A stretch of DNA of 58,553 bases from Sphingobacteriia bacterium (GCA_011390785.1 JAABRR010000029.1:1-58553), one strand, 5' to 3'. Positions 8,471 to 18,559 are shown, counted from the stretch's first letter. A program made the numbers and translations. Notes: generated by a model from the letters alone, not told the origin.

Positions 8471-11400
8471 TTACATACTGAGATTTACGCCAAAAACAAA
8501 CATTCTTGAAGTTGGCCATGCCCCTCTGTCGAGACCCATGCTGGTGCCCGATAGATTTATCTCCGGATCCAGTCCACTATATTTTGTTATGGTAAATAAA
8601 TTAGAAACCTGTGCATACACCTTAAGTCTTTGATTTCCGAAGCCAATTCTTTCCATGATGGAACCGGAGAAGGTATAACCCAGACGTAGATTTTTCAATC
8701 TCAGGTATGATCCATCTTCCAAAAATGCGGTAGAAGGATACTGAGAAATGGTGTTCTGATCAAGCATAGGCAAAGTAGCATCTTCATTATTTTCCAGTTT
8801 GGGGCTTCCCCAGGATTCGTACAATGCTTTTTTGCTTAACCCACCGTTAAACATACCGTAATCAATCCAGCGTGTAACGTAGTTAACCACTTCATTACCA
8901 TAACTACCATAAAGAAACACGTTGAGATCCCAGTTTCCATAAGCGAGATCAAAATTCAAACCCCCAACAAAATCAGGGTGAGGACTTCCGATAAAGTCAC
9001 GGTCGTCAGCAGTAATTAAACCATCAGGCACTCCATCGGGGCCACTGATATCTCTGAATTTAAAATGGCCGGGTTGGTTATAATCAGTGTCTTCAAATTG
9101 TGGATGAGCATCTGCTTCAGCCTGAGTTTGAAAAATACCATCAACAGTGTAACCATAAAACATAGGATAGTCAAATCCAACACCAAAGCGTGTATAAACC
9201 ATTTGTCTTTCACTTTGTCCGTTTACAATCAGGTCGGGATCGCCGGTAAGATCAAGTATTTCGTTGCTATAGCGGGAAACGGTAGCAGTAATGCTGTAAG
9301 TAAGATCACCACCCATCGCTCTGTCATTATAGCCCAATTCCAGGTCAAAGCCAGTATTAACCATTTCTCCAATATTTAAAAATGGGGCTGTAACAACACC
9401 ACCTACATCGGGGATAGGCAATTGATATAGCATTCCGGAAGTATTTCTCTGCCACAGATCCAGGCCGAAATCAAGTTTATTGCTAAAAAACGATGCATCG
9501 AGCCCGAGATTATAAGTTGTTGTGGCTTCCCATGAAACGTCCTGGTTACCCAAAGCAGAAGGCTGAAAACCAGGAACAGCAGATGTGTTGGTACCACCAA
9601 GGTCATAAGAAGAACGGTAAGCATCACTACGAAATGTGGTATAGGAATTATACAATCCAATCTGGTCGTTTCCTGACTGCCCCCATCCCAATCTTAGTTT
9701 TAACATATCGAGCCAGTTTTCTGTACCCGACATAAAACCTTCTTCAGAAATGGCCCATGCAGCAGAAAGAGCCGGAAATATACCATATCTTTTATCTGCA
9801 GCAAATCTGGATGATCCATCGCGCCTTACCGTAGCTTCAACAAAGTATTTATAATTTAAATCGTAATTTACCCTTGCAAATTGCGACAATAATGCCCACT
9901 CTTCGGTATTCCCGCTATTATCTCTGTTGGCTTCTCCGGCATCTATCTGCATATAGTTTGGATCTTCTGAAAAGAACTGCCTTCTGCTGGCATTCAGAAA
10001 CCGGTAATAGTTTTCTACAGCTTCTGTACCCAATAAAAATTCAATTCTTTGATTATCGCCAATTTTTGTCTTATAGTTCAATGTATTGGTAAAATTCCAT
10101 TGTAAAGAGAAATTGGAGTTTACATCAAGGCCATTGATACCATTGGGTTCTGAATGTTCGAAGTTGGGAATGATATGACCTTTGTAGTTCCATTGGCCAT
10201 AATTAAACCCCAGTAAAGTTTTAAACGTAAGATTTTCCAATAGATTGACTTCGCCATGGGTGCTGCCCAATAGTCTAACATATTTACCATTGTTGTTTCT
10301 TGAGCGATATAGTCTTGCCACAGGGTTTTCTGCATTACCCATATTGGATGCCCTGGAACCGGCAAAATTACCACCAAGATCATAAACAGGAATGATAGAT
10401 TGCGTGCGGTAAGCATCCGAAATAGGGCTATCTTCAGCGTTGTCAGTAAATCGTCCGTTTTCATCAATGTACACTGCCTGTAGCGATTCGCCCACTTTAA
10501 ACCAATCGTTTAACCGTGCATCAGCATTCATGCGGAAGGTATAGCGATTAAAATTGGTATGTATAATAAAACCATCTTCATTCAAATAACTTCCTGAAAA
10601 GGCATAATTGCTATTTTCTCCGCCGCCGGTAACAGACAGGTCATATTCCTGCATAATACCAGTGCGATAAATCTCATCATACCAGTTGGTACCTTCTTTA
10701 TTGGCTTCAAATATCTGGTAATCCGGATATCTGTATAAACTTGGATCAACAGATGCATCGCCATTCATGGCTCCGGCAGGCAAAATATAATCCGGGATAA
10801 CAGGCGTTGCACCGGAACCATATTGTGCATGTGTAGGTGCCACACCCCTGTTTTTGAAAGATAACCATACTGCTTCGGCATATTCGCTTGTATTCAACAT
10901 ATCATATTGAGTAATAGCCTGGTTTGCACCGGTTTTAACCGAAAAATTGATAGTAGGCTTTTGGTTGAATTGACCACGTTTGGTGGTAATAATTACAACA
11001 CCATTGGCACCCCTTGTGCCGTAAATGGCGGTTGAAGCAGCATCTTTAAGTATAGATATAGACTCTATATCGTTGGGATTTATGTTATTCCCCGGACCGG
11101 TGGGAACACCATCAATAACAAATAGCGGCTCGGAATTATTAATGGTTCCAATACCCCTGATACGGATGATGGCATCTCCCCCAGGCCTGTTGGCCTGTGT
11201 AATGGTAACACCTGAAACCTGCCCCTGTAAACGGCTGACCGCACTGGGAGCGGTAGATTCCATAAGCTGTTGCGACGATACGCTGGAAACTGCACCCGTA
11301 AGTTCTTCTTTCATCCGGGTTCCATAACCAACAACCACCATCTCAGATAACATTTGAATACTGGGCATTAAGGTTACATTAATTTCAGTATTATCTTCTA

Positions 11401-11680
11401 CGTTAATTTCCTCTGTTATAAATCCAACATAAGAATATACCAACACAACATCAGGGCCGCTGACTGACAAGGAATAATTCCCATCCATGTCGGTTGTTGT
11501 TCCTGTAATAGTGCCCTTTACAGAAACAGTAACTCCGGGTAGGGTTGCCCCAAGTTGGTCTGTTACCGTGCCATTTACGGTTCGTTGTTGAGCCAACACA
11601 CCCAATGATGTGCTAAAAAACAAGGCCATTAGCAATAATAATGCATTTAAATTGCATCTACTTAAATGTGTTCTTTTCAT
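8471..11680 (-). CDS. SusC/RagA-family TonB-linked outer-membrane transporter
   Basis: 1069 residues, usual length. A signal peptide ends near VLAQQ (about residue 31). A carboxypeptidase-regulatory-like beta-sandwich (RTVNGTVTDQLGATLPGVTV, about 33-110) is followed by the TonB box region EMVVVGYGT, a plug domain (to ~240, with the SusC-type block ATSAIYGTRGANGVVIITTKRG-like sequence around the conserved DAASTAIYGTRGANG), and a 22-strand barrel ending in LNLSM-type aromatic-terminated strand (VFGVNLSM). There is no N-terminal STN domain, so signalling to an anti-sigma factor is not expected from this protein. It imports oligosaccharides using TonB energy, with SusD downstream. No regulator (ECF sigma, hybrid sensor) lies next to it. 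Confidence 0.95.
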   Translation of the reverse strand: MKRTHLSRCNLNALLLLMALFFSTSLGVLAQQRTVNGTVTDQLGATLPGVTVSVKGTITGTTTDMDGNYSLSVSGPDVVLVYSYVGFITEEINVEDNTEINVTLMPSIQMLSEMVVVGYGTRMKEELTGAVSSVSSQQLMESTAPSAVSRLQGQVSGVTITQANRPGGDAIIRIRGIGTINNSEPLFVIDGVPTGPGNNINPNDIESISILKDAASTAIYGTRGANGVVIITTKRGQFNQKPTINFSVKTGANQAITQYDMLNTSEYAEAVWLSFKNRGVAPTHAQYGSGATPVIPDYILPAGAMNGDASVDPSLYRYPDYQIFEANKEGTNWYDEIYRTGIMQEYDLSVTGGGENSNYAFSGSYLNEDGFIIHTNFNRYTFRMNADARLNDWFKVGESLQAVYIDENGRFTDNAEDSPISDAYRTQSIIPVYDLGGNFAGSRASNMGNAENPVARLYRSRNNNGKYVRLLGSTHGEVNLLENLTFKTLLGFNYGQWNYKGHIIPNFEHSEPNGINGLDVNSNFSLQWNFTNTLNYKTKIGDNQRIEFLLGTEAVENYYRFLNASRRQFFSEDPNYMQIDAGEANRDNSGNTEEWALLSQFARVNYDLNYKYFVEATVRRDGSSRFAADKRYGIFPALSAAWAISEEGFMSGTENWLDMLKLRLGWGQSGNDQIGLYNSYTTFRSDAYRSSYDLGGTNTSAVPGFQPSALGNQDVSWEATTTYNLGLDASFFSNKLDFGLDLWQRNTSGMLYQLPIPDVGGVVTAPFLNIGEMVNTGFDLELGYNDRAMGGDLTYSITATVSRYSNEILDLTGDPDLIVNGQSERQMVYTRFGVGFDYPMFYGYTVDGIFQTQAEADAHPQFEDTDYNQPGHFKFRDISGPDGVPDGLITADDRDFIGSPHPDFVGGLNFDLAYGNWDLNVFLYGSYGNEVVNYVTRWIDYGMFNGGLSKKALYESWGSPKLENNEDATLPMLDQNTISQYPSTAFLEDGSYLRLKNLRLGYTFSGSIMERIGFGNQRLKVYAQVSNLFTITKYSGLDPEINLSGTSMGLDRGAWPTSRMFVFGVNLSM

Positions 11681-12214
11681 GAGTTTTGTTTTAGGTTAAT
11701 AAATCCAGGGTAATTAAAAGGATGTTTTTGTGAAAGATAATTAAGGGTTTATAATTTGGTTGAATTGCACTTATTTATTTGATTTAATTTTTGATAAAAA
11801 AATCAATTGGAATAGTAAAATGAAGCGGAAAAACATACAAACCTTGTAATACAAAAAACTCTAAAAGTCTTTTCTTGATAACAGAAGACTTTATTTGAAA
11901 AATTACCAGATATTTAATAAAAAGTTCTCAGAAATGAATTTGATTTAATATTGTTAATTTCTTAATATGAATAAAAAAAAATACTCACAATTTTAACTCT
12001 TTCAATTTTAACTAGTAACGGGAATTTAAAGATGGAGGTAAAACATTTTGTTTTTAAAATTAGTCAACAAAAGTGTTAATAATATAACGCTAAAGTAACA
12101 ATTAATTAACAACAAACAAGTGATTTGCTAAAATATTTTTTATAAAATTTAAAAATCCTTACTTTTTTTATTTGTATCTCTGTCTTTAGCTGCTTTCAGA
12201 GGATACAAATGGTA
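11681..12214. other. 534-bp AT-rich leader/intergenic region upstream of susC
   Basis: No open reading frame of note. The region is very AT-rich and should hold the susC promoter, but I find no exact TAnnTTTG on the minus strand. Near the rhamnosidase-like gene it holds a 12-bp stem-loop with one bulge (see the separate entry). A long AT-rich leader is usual before susC genes. Confidence 0.5.
12171..12209 (-). terminator. Stem-loop just after the GH78-like gene
   Basis: TTTGTATC plus TCTG (12171-12182) pairs with CAGAG plus GATACAAA (12197-12209), 12 bp with one bulged base and a 14-base loop. It starts 6 bases past the minus-strand stop codon at 12215. There is no T-run after it on the minus strand, so it may be an RNA-stabilising 3' hairpin rather than a classical terminator. 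Confidence 0.45.
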
Positions 12215-14608
12215 CTAAATTTTATTTATTCCACTATTCAGTTCTTTTTCACTATTACCAAAACGATAAGTAGCATTGAGTGCTTCAGGAATGTAAATTG
12301 ACCCCCTGAGCCCACGTCGGGTTTGGCGTAATTCTATCCTGATCTGATCATTTTTCCATGGTAAAGTTGCCTTAAACCATTGCAGGTTGCCAGGATTGGG
12401 TTCTATAACAACACTGCCAAAGCCAGGTTCAGCGATCTGAATTCCGGTAATGATGGTAAAAAATTCATAGGCGGGGTAAGCATTCCATGCGTGGCTGTCA
12501 GAACGGGGATTGATATCAGGATATTCCGGAAAAGTGGTGAAGCCCAGATCGATGAGTTCTTTCCAGGTATTAATATAGTTGAGATACTCGTTTGCCTTGC
12601 CATGTTTAACCAAAGCTTTATGAAAGTAGGCCTGGAATTGGGTGGATGCCTGTAACAGAGATTCATCGTGGTACACTTCACGGAGAAGCTTTTCTGCTTC
12701 TTCCGCATCAATCGCTCCCGTAAGGGCTGCAAAAATACTGGCATGCTGGCTATAGCTGCTTTTATCAGGAACATCGGCCATACGATGACGAGATTCATCC
12801 CAGCACAACCGATAGGTCGCTTTGCCCACCTTGTCAGCAAGCAAGGCATACTCACTGGCTTTATCAATCTGCCCCAGATCGCTGAAAATTTCCCGGGCCA
12901 ATTGCAACCCATAAACATATTGCAAAGTTAGAATGCTGGAGTTTCCTTCACGGGTACCTGTAGGTTCACAGACTGAACCACGTTCCGGCGCCCATGGCCA
13001 TTTTTCGGTACAATCTACAAAATTCCAATGGCTCATGGGCCCCAACATCCATGAATCGTTAATCTTTGCCTGGTACCAGTCTAGAATACCCTGAATATCG
13101 GGCAAAAGTTCTATAACAAATTCTTTATCCGCCGTGTAATTCCAGTAATTGTAAATCATACCAATCCAGGCAATCGAAAAGAAAGGGATGATCTTGGCAT
13201 CAATGCAGGGGGCTGCAGCCAATGTAAGTCCTTCTTCGGTAATACTATATTTTCCCTGCAAGATGGCATTGCGCATCAAACGAGTATCACCTGATAATAA
13301 AACGGTTATCCAATTTGAAATGTTAAGATCGCCAAAATACTGTAACTGCTCGTAATAAGGACAATCTACATAATTCTCGAGAGCACAGGTACGTGCTGTC
13401 CGCCACCCGGCATCAAAGATCTTTTCCAGATAAGGATCACTGGATGCAAAGGATGCCTTTAACTCAAAAGGATACAAATCAGAAATCCCAGAAAAATCAT
13501 TGATAACCAGCTGTTCATTATCTGTTTCTATATCCATTTGAATATAGCGGTAAGTGCGGTTCCAAAGGGTTTGAAATATGCGTTCTTCTCCATCAGGAAG
13601 AAAAATATCGTAATAGCCCCTTATGTGCATGCCTTTAATACTGTCGCGGTGCTGCTTGCTCAAATTATCGTCGAACAAAGCTTCGCTGTAGGTTACTTTT
13701 ATTTGAGAACCTTTACCCCAATCAACAGCAAGCCGGGGGATGGCCACCGTTAGCGTTTTGTTATCAAATAGAATAGTAGCTTTGGAATTTGCAGGAATGG
13801 TTATGGGGCTGGCTCCGCTAAAAAATGATGGATCAACGGTTACCCCTTCGAAACGCGAAACATTATTCAACCGCACCACTGCACCATCCATTTGGGGAGT
13901 AATACGAGGTGTAAGTCCCCACGTATAACCTTTGGTACCCATGCTGGCCGGCTGACCAGGAAACATCTCTTCGGCATAAAGCCAATCAATGTCATCGAAA
14001 CCGGGTTGGTTCCAGTTCCAAATCATTTTTGATGCATCTATCCTTTCTCCAGGTCCCACGCCGGTTGTATGATGAAACTCATCGGGTGAATAATTGAAAA
14101 ATTCCCAGGCAAGCTCCTGGGTTTGCTTCCAGGTATTGCCTGAATTTACTATGGCTTCTTTAGTTGAATTTCCCTGCACCATCAAACCTGTGCGAACGGT
14201 TTTTTGTGCCCACGGAGCTAAATTTCCCCAGTTCCATACCCGCGCAGCCAGCATATTTTTGCCGGGTTTCAGCAAATAGGCAATATTATAGGTTTCGAAA
14301 TTCCAGTGGGCAGGAACCGATTGTGCAGGGCCCCTACCCACAGCAGCACCATTTACATAAAAAACGTATCGATTATCGGCAGAAACGTGTATAATAAACT
14401 CATTACCTACACTATCCAGATCAAAGGTTTTCCTAAAGAGAAACACCCCCTGTACACGCGGATTGTGCTTGGCATCAACATTGGCAATCCAATGGGCAGG
14501 CCACGTTTCATTAAGCAGATCGGGATTTACAGAATACTGCGACTGCTGGGCGTTGAGTTTAAAACCCAACATTAAAAAGACGATGGTAATCAATCTTAAA
14601 TAAGTCAT
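12215..14608 (-). CDS. GH78-like alpha-L-rhamnosidase-type glycosidase, exported
   Basis: 797 residues. A signal peptide ends near LNAQQ (about residue 21). An N-terminal jelly roll (35-150, with YVNGAAVGRGPAQS) precedes a second beta domain and an (alpha/alpha)6-barrel (about 400-730). The active-site block is VDCPYYEQLQYFGDLN; Glu420 matches the GH78 general acid. NFVDCTEKWPW and SHAWNAYPAYEFFTIITGI are barrel loops typical of this subfamily. The C-terminal domain resembles the rhamnosidase C-domain (GFGSVVIEPNPGNLQWFKATLP). It probably acts on L-rhamnosides or related deoxyhexosides in the periplasm. It lies upstream of susC on the same strand, but a 534-bp gap makes a separate transcript likely; a promoter match lies at 14737-14771. 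Confidence 0.83.
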   Translation of the reverse strand: MTYLRLITIVFLMLGFKLNAQQSQYSVNPDLLNETWPAHWIANVDAKHNPRVQGVFLFRKTFDLDSVGNEFIIHVSADNRYVFYVNGAAVGRGPAQSVPAHWNFETYNIAYLLKPGKNMLAARVWNWGNLAPWAQKTVRTGLMVQGNSTKEAIVNSGNTWKQTQELAWEFFNYSPDEFHHTTGVGPGERIDASKMIWNWNQPGFDDIDWLYAEEMFPGQPASMGTKGYTWGLTPRITPQMDGAVVRLNNVSRFEGVTVDPSFFSGASPITIPANSKATILFDNKTLTVAIPRLAVDWGKGSQIKVTYSEALFDDNLSKQHRDSIKGMHIRGYYDIFLPDGEERIFQTLWNRTYRYIQMDIETDNEQLVINDFSGISDLYPFELKASFASSDPYLEKIFDAGWRTARTCALENYVDCPYYEQLQYFGDLNISNWITVLLSGDTRLMRNAILQGKYSITEEGLTLAAAPCIDAKIIPFFSIAWIGMIYNYWNYTADKEFVIELLPDIQGILDWYQAKINDSWMLGPMSHWNFVDCTEKWPWAPERGSVCEPTGTREGNSSILTLQYVYGLQLAREIFSDLGQIDKASEYALLADKVGKATYRLCWDESRHRMADVPDKSSYSQHASIFAALTGAIDAEEAEKLLREVYHDESLLQASTQFQAYFHKALVKHGKANEYLNYINTWKELIDLGFTTFPEYPDINPRSDSHAWNAYPAYEFFTIITGIQIAEPGFGSVVIEPNPGNLQWFKATLPWKNDQIRIELRQTRRGLRGSIYIPEALNATYRFGNSEKELNSGINKI

Positions 14609-14736
14609 CTTACAAAGAGATATTTAGGACCTGCAGAAAAACAGACAGGGCGGTTAACGACTTTACAACAAACTGATTCAGAAGAACATATAATTAATGG
14701 TTTAAATTTCCTTTTCGAATTCTTCAATTTACCCAA

Positions 14737-14771
14737 CAAAAATAAAGGATTTGACCAACCTTTACACAAAA
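14737..14771 (-). promoter_or_regulatory. Promoter of the GH78-like gene (minus strand)
   Basis: On the minus strand TTTTG (14771-14767), a 22-base spacer and TATTTTTG (14744-14737) match the -33/-7 Bacteroidota promoter. It gives a 5' leader of about 120 bases and overlaps the opposite-strand endonuclease IV promoter. Confidence 0.5.
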
Positions 14772-14786
14772 GTTGGGTTATATTTG
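14751..14786 (+). promoter_or_regulatory. Promoter of endonuclease IV gene
   Basis: TTG (14751-14753) and TATATTTG (14779-14786) match the -33 and -7 elements. The predicted transcript starts near 14793, which rules out the TTG at 14751 as a translation start and favours the ATG at 14826. Confidence 0.6.
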
Positions 14787-14825
14787 CGAATTGATCTTTT
14801 AACCATTATATCAAAAAAAAATACT

Positions 14826-15677
14826 ATGGCAGATAAAAAATACATAGGTGCTCATGTAAGTGCTTCTGGTGGTGTTGAAAATGCACCTGTAAATGCAGCA
14901 GAAATTGGGGCAACGGCTTTTGCTCTTTTTACCAAAAACCAGAAACAATGGTTTTCAAAAGCCCTTACCGATGAAAACATAGAAAATTTTAAGGCCAATT
15001 GCGAAAAACTAGGTTTCGGCCCCGATCAGATATTGCCCCACGACAGCTACCTGATCAACCTCGGGCACCCGGAAGAAGATGGATTGCGGAAATCGCGTGC
15101 CGCCTTTCTTGATGAAATGAAAAGAGCCGAATTGCTGGGAATCAAACTGCTCAACTTCCATCCGGGGAGTCACCTGAAAAAAATCACTGAAGATGAGTGC
15201 CTGCAAAAAGTGGCAGAATCCATCAACATTACTCTGGAAAAAACCAAAGATGTAGTAGCTGTGATCGAAAACACAGCTGGTCAGGGAAGCAATGTTGGTT
15301 TTTGTTTTGAACATCTGGCCCGAATAATCGAACTGGTAGATGACAAATCGCGCGTTGGCGTTTGCATTGACACCTGCCATAGCTGGGCAGCCGGATACGA
15401 TTTTGGCTCAGCAGAAGGTTACGAGAAGGTATGGAAAGAGTTTGATCAGATCGTTGGTTTTCAATACCTTAAAGGCATACACCTTAACGATGCCAAAAAA
15501 GAATTGGGAAGCCGTGTTGACCGCCACGCCCCCATTGGCCAAGGATTTATGGGTTATGATACCTTTTCAAGAATTATGAAAGACGACAGACTAAACGGCA
15601 TACCCATTATTCTCGAAACCCCCGATACTGAAAAATGGGCCGAAGAAATTGACTGGTTAAAAGGTGAAATGGAATAA
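14826..15677 (+). CDS. nfo: Endonuclease IV (AP endonuclease)
   Basis: 283 residues from the ATG at 14826, matching the E. coli enzyme (285). A longer frame starts at a TTG at 14751, but that codon is the promoter -33 element. The family motifs are all present: [10 protein letters not shown] at the N-terminus, LLNFHPGSH with metal-binding His, VIENTAGQG with the Glu ligand, [15 protein letters not shown] with Asp and His ligands, [22 protein letters not shown], and PIILETP near the end. The enzyme is a trinuclear-Zn hydrolase that cuts DNA 5' to abasic sites in base-excision repair. It sits alone between a glycosidase and a two-component system, with its own promoter. Confidence 0.95.
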   Translation: MADKKYIGAHVSASGGVENAPVNAAEIGATAFALFTKNQKQWFSKALTDENIENFKANCEKLGFGPDQILPHDSYLINLGHPEEDGLRKSRAAFLDEMKRAELLGIKLLNFHPGSHLKKITEDECLQKVAESINITLEKTKDVVAVIENTAGQGSNVGFCFEHLARIIELVDDKSRVGVCIDTCHSWAAGYDFGSAEGYEKVWKEFDQIVGFQYLKGIHLNDAKKELGSRVDRHAPIGQGFMGYDTFSRIMKDDRLNGIPIILETPDTEKWAEEIDWLKGEME

Positions 15678-15790
15678 AATAACTCTTCCAAAATCATTAT
15701 GAGATCAAAAACATTGACAAGTCAACTCTATTTGTCGATAGGAGCATTTAATCTTCCGAAAAAAAACAGCCTGTAAAAGCAAAGTTATGT

Positions 15791-15798
15791 TAACTTTG
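15791..15798 (+). promoter_or_regulatory. -7 promoter element of the two-component system
   Basis: TAACTTTG matches TAnnTTTG, 24 bases before the histidine kinase start codon. No convincing -33 element is visible. Confidence 0.45.
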
Positions 15799-15821
15799 CC
15801 CGAAAAATAAGCGCAGGTTAC

Positions 15822-17738
15822 ATGTATAGGAAAACAACATTCATTACCGCACTTGTCATTGCTATGTGCTTTAATTTGTTAGCCCAAAACTTTGTCGGTA
15901 AGGAAGAAAGTCTTAAAGTTGAATTTCAAAAGGCACAGGATGAAAACGATGGCCAGAAGCAGATGAAAGCCTATCTTGGTTTGATCAACCTTTACGAGAC
16001 AGAAGGAATGCTGGCAAAGCACGATTCGGTAATCGAGTTACTGCTTCTACTCAGCATCGAATTAAAAGATCTCGACATGGAGCTGGAAGCCTACAACCGC
16101 ATGGGGATATCGCATTATACGAAGGGGGATAATGAAAAGGCCATAAAATATTTCAAGAAAACTTTGGAGATCAATTATTCCCGGAATGACTCGTCTGCCA
16201 TCTCAAACATGATGGAGAACATCGGCATGATCTATCAGTATATCTCTGTTTACGACAGTGCCATGACCTACTATGTCAATTCTATAAGAATACGTGAAAG
16301 GCTCAATCATAAAAGGCTATTCAATTCTTATTGCGATATGGCAACCTTGTATGAAGAAATGGGCGATACAGTAAATCAAAGAAAATATCTTTTACAGGCC
16401 CGTGAAATAATACAGAATTATACGCAACCCATTTATGATAACATGGCCATATGGCACAACTCATGGGGCGATTACCTCAATTTAATCGGAGAGAAAGACA
16501 GCCTTGAGTATCATTATTCCAAAACATATGAATACTCCGAAGCCATCGGCTGGAAAATGGGAATGGCTACTGCAGCAGGCAATCTGGCCGAAGTGTATAG
16601 TGACCGTAGAGATTACCAGCGGTCGTTGACTGAGCATTTCAGGGCCCTGCAACTATCCAAGGAGATGGATTATGTTTTTGGTATTATTGAAGAGTATAAT
16701 TACATTGCCGGCTTATACCGCACCATGAGAAATAACGGTATGTCACGAATATACGCCGATTCTGCACTGCAACAATCCAGAATCCATGGTTACAGTGGGC
16801 TGGAACTGGCAGCACTCAACGAGCTCTATCTGAACAGTAAGGAGCTAAACGATTTCAGGTCAGCTCTTGAATTTCATTTGGAATATACCCAGCTTAATGA
16901 CTCAATTTACGCGGTTGAAAGACAAAACCGGATTGCTGAGTTGGAAACGCAATACGAAACTGAAAAGAAGGACCATCAAATACATCTTTTAGCCGCCGAG
17001 AACCAGATCAAAACACAGCAGATGCAGCTGGGAATGGTTGTGCTGGCATTGCTGATAATGGGATCTTTCGCGACTTATATCTATTTCTTTATGCAAAAAC
17101 GTAACGCTAAGTTTGTAGAATTGGCCCTGCAACACCGGCTAAGTCGTGCACAACTGAATCCCCATTTTCTCTCCAATGCTCTCAGCAGTATCCAAAGGTA
17201 TATTTACGACCAGAAAACCGATACCGCTATTCAATACCTGGGCAAATTCTCCAGTCTAAACAGATCGGTACTAGAGCACACCATGGTTGAGAGCATCAGT
17301 CTCGACCAGGAAATTGAAATGCTCAACAACTATCTCGAATTTGAGCAAATCAGGTTGGGAAATAAATTTGATTTTCAAATACTTACCGATGGCGAATTAG
17401 AAACGGAAATGATATACATTCCGCCATTGTTCATTCAACCTTTCGTGGAAAATGCCGTAAAGCATGGCATGCAGGAAGCGGTAGAAAAGGGTGTGATCAC
17501 TATTCAATTTACCGATCAACAAAACATTATAAAAGTTGAAATATCTGACAATGGGAAAGGGATTAACCCTGATGCTAATCACAATGAAGATACTGGCAAG
17601 GTATCCCGTTCGTTACAGATCATAAAAAAACGAATTGAACTTTTACGGAAAAAACACACCAAACTACCTGATTTTAGAATCAGTAAACATTCAGACAACA
17701 AAGGCACCTTAGTAATTTTATACCTTCCCATAATGTAA
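15822..17738 (+). CDS. TPR-containing LytS-type sensor histidine kinase
   Basis: 638 residues. A signal peptide or first membrane anchor (to about residue 22, LLAQN) is followed by a periplasmic TPR region (about 35-380, with repeats such as MGISHYTKGDNEKAIKYFKK), a coiled coil (NRIAELETQYETEKKDHQ), one membrane helix (about 403-425) and a His_kinase domain (PF06580 type). The phospho-acceptor is His448 in AQLNPHFLSNAL. The HATPase part has FIQPFVENAVKHG (N box) and ISDNGKGI (G1 box). It phosphorylates the response regulator encoded 20 bp downstream. TPR sensors of this kind are common in Bacteroidota; the input signal is unknown. The downstream exported-protein cluster is the likely target. 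Confidence 0.92.
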   Translation: MYRKTTFITALVIAMCFNLLAQNFVGKEESLKVEFQKAQDENDGQKQMKAYLGLINLYETEGMLAKHDSVIELLLLLSIELKDLDMELEAYNRMGISHYTKGDNEKAIKYFKKTLEINYSRNDSSAISNMMENIGMIYQYISVYDSAMTYYVNSIRIRERLNHKRLFNSYCDMATLYEEMGDTVNQRKYLLQAREIIQNYTQPIYDNMAIWHNSWGDYLNLIGEKDSLEYHYSKTYEYSEAIGWKMGMATAAGNLAEVYSDRRDYQRSLTEHFRALQLSKEMDYVFGIIEEYNYIAGLYRTMRNNGMSRIYADSALQQSRIHGYSGLELAALNELYLNSKELNDFRSALEFHLEYTQLNDSIYAVERQNRIAELETQYETEKKDHQIHLLAAENQIKTQQMQLGMVVLALLIMGSFATYIYFFMQKRNAKFVELALQHRLSRAQLNPHFLSNALSSIQRYIYDQKTDTAIQYLGKFSSLNRSVLEHTMVESISLDQEIEMLNNYLEFEQIRLGNKFDFQILTDGELETEMIYIPPLFIQPFVENAVKHGMQEAVEKGVITIQFTDQQNIIKVEISDNGKGINPDANHNEDTGKVSRSLQIIKKRIELLRKKHTKLPDFRISKHSDNKGTLVILYLPIM

Positions 17739-17758
17739 ATTCTCATATCCGATCTGCC

Positions 17759-18505
17759 ATGATAAAAGCTGTAATTATTGATGATGTAAAAGAATTTCGC
17801 AATACCAACCGGCAGTTGCTCAATCAGAATTTTCCTGACATTGAAGTGGTGGGAGAAGCAGATGGCGTTGAAACAGGCATTGAACTGATAACCAGGGAAA
17901 AACCCAACCTGGTTTTGCTTGATATTGAAATCAATGGCGGATCAGGTTTCAACATCCTGCAAAGGGTAAAACCCTGCAATTTCATGGTGATATTCATTAC
18001 TGCCTTTGACGAATTTGCCATTAAAGCCATCAAATTCAGCGCTATAGACTATATTCTGAAGCCGGTAAACGAAGTGGAGTTTTGTGCGGCAGTAGAGCAG
18101 GCCCTTAAAAACCACGAACGCAACAATTCATCAGCACAAATTGAGAACATGGTATCGCAGGTAGAGGCTGTCGATAAGCTCTGCCGCCTGGTTTTACGAA
18201 CCCAGGAGTCTATATTTCTGGTGGAAACACACGAAATTCTTTACTGCGAAAGCGATAACAGTTATACTACCTTTTATCTGCAAGACGGGCAAAGTATTCT
18301 GGTTTCAAAAAGCATAAAGGAATACGAGCAAATGTTGACCCCCTGCAATTTCTTTCGACCTCACCAGCGATTTCTGGTTAACCTGAACAAGGTGACCCGG
18401 GTTGACAAAGCCGAAGGTGGAAATATCATCCTGAAAAACAACAAATCAATCCCCGTTTCCTTTCGCCGCAAGCAGGCATTGTTTGAAGTACTGGCGAAAA
18501 TGTGA
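17759..18505 (+). CDS. LytTR-family response regulator
   Basis: 248 residues. The receiver domain (1-120) has the acidic pair Asp8/Asp9, the phospho-acceptor Asp55 in NLVLLDIEING, a switch Thr in FITAFDE and Lys in ILKPVNE. The C-terminal LytTR DNA-binding domain (about 145-245) contains EILYCESDNSYTTFYLQDG and FFRPHQRFLVNLNKV, both family signatures. LytTR domains bind tandem direct repeats about two helical turns apart. A matching arrangement (12-bp repeat, 21-bp period) occurs 22 bp after this gene, upstream of the lipoprotein gene. Transcribed with the kinase gene (20-bp gap). Confidence 0.94.
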   Translation: MIKAVIIDDVKEFRNTNRQLLNQNFPDIEVVGEADGVETGIELITREKPNLVLLDIEINGGSGFNILQRVKPCNFMVIFITAFDEFAIKAIKFSAIDYILKPVNEVEFCAAVEQALKNHERNNSSAQIENMVSQVEAVDKLCRLVLRTQESIFLVETHEILYCESDNSYTTFYLQDGQSILVSKSIKEYEQMLTPCNFFRPHQRFLVNLNKVTRVDKAEGGNIILKNNKSIPVSFRRKQALFEVLAKM

Positions 18506-18526
18506 CAACCGTTTCCCTTATTTTCT

Positions 18527-18559
18527 TACACTTTCAAACCCACAAACTACACTTTCAAA
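18527..18559 (+). promoter_or_regulatory. Putative LytTR operator: two 12-bp direct repeats
   Basis: TACACTTTCAAA occurs at 18527-18538 and again, perfectly, at 18548-18559, a period of exactly 21 bp. LytTR regulators bind paired direct repeats at about this spacing. The pair lies 30 bp upstream of the -7 element at 18589, a fitting position for an activator site. The repeat does not obviously match the published proteobacterial/Gram-positive LytTR consensus, so assignment to this regulator is inference from position and geometry. Confidence 0.6.

Noticed and set aside
14751-14825. N-terminal extension of endonuclease IV from TTG
   Set aside because: The TTG is the -33 promoter element and family alignment starts at the ATG 75 bases later.
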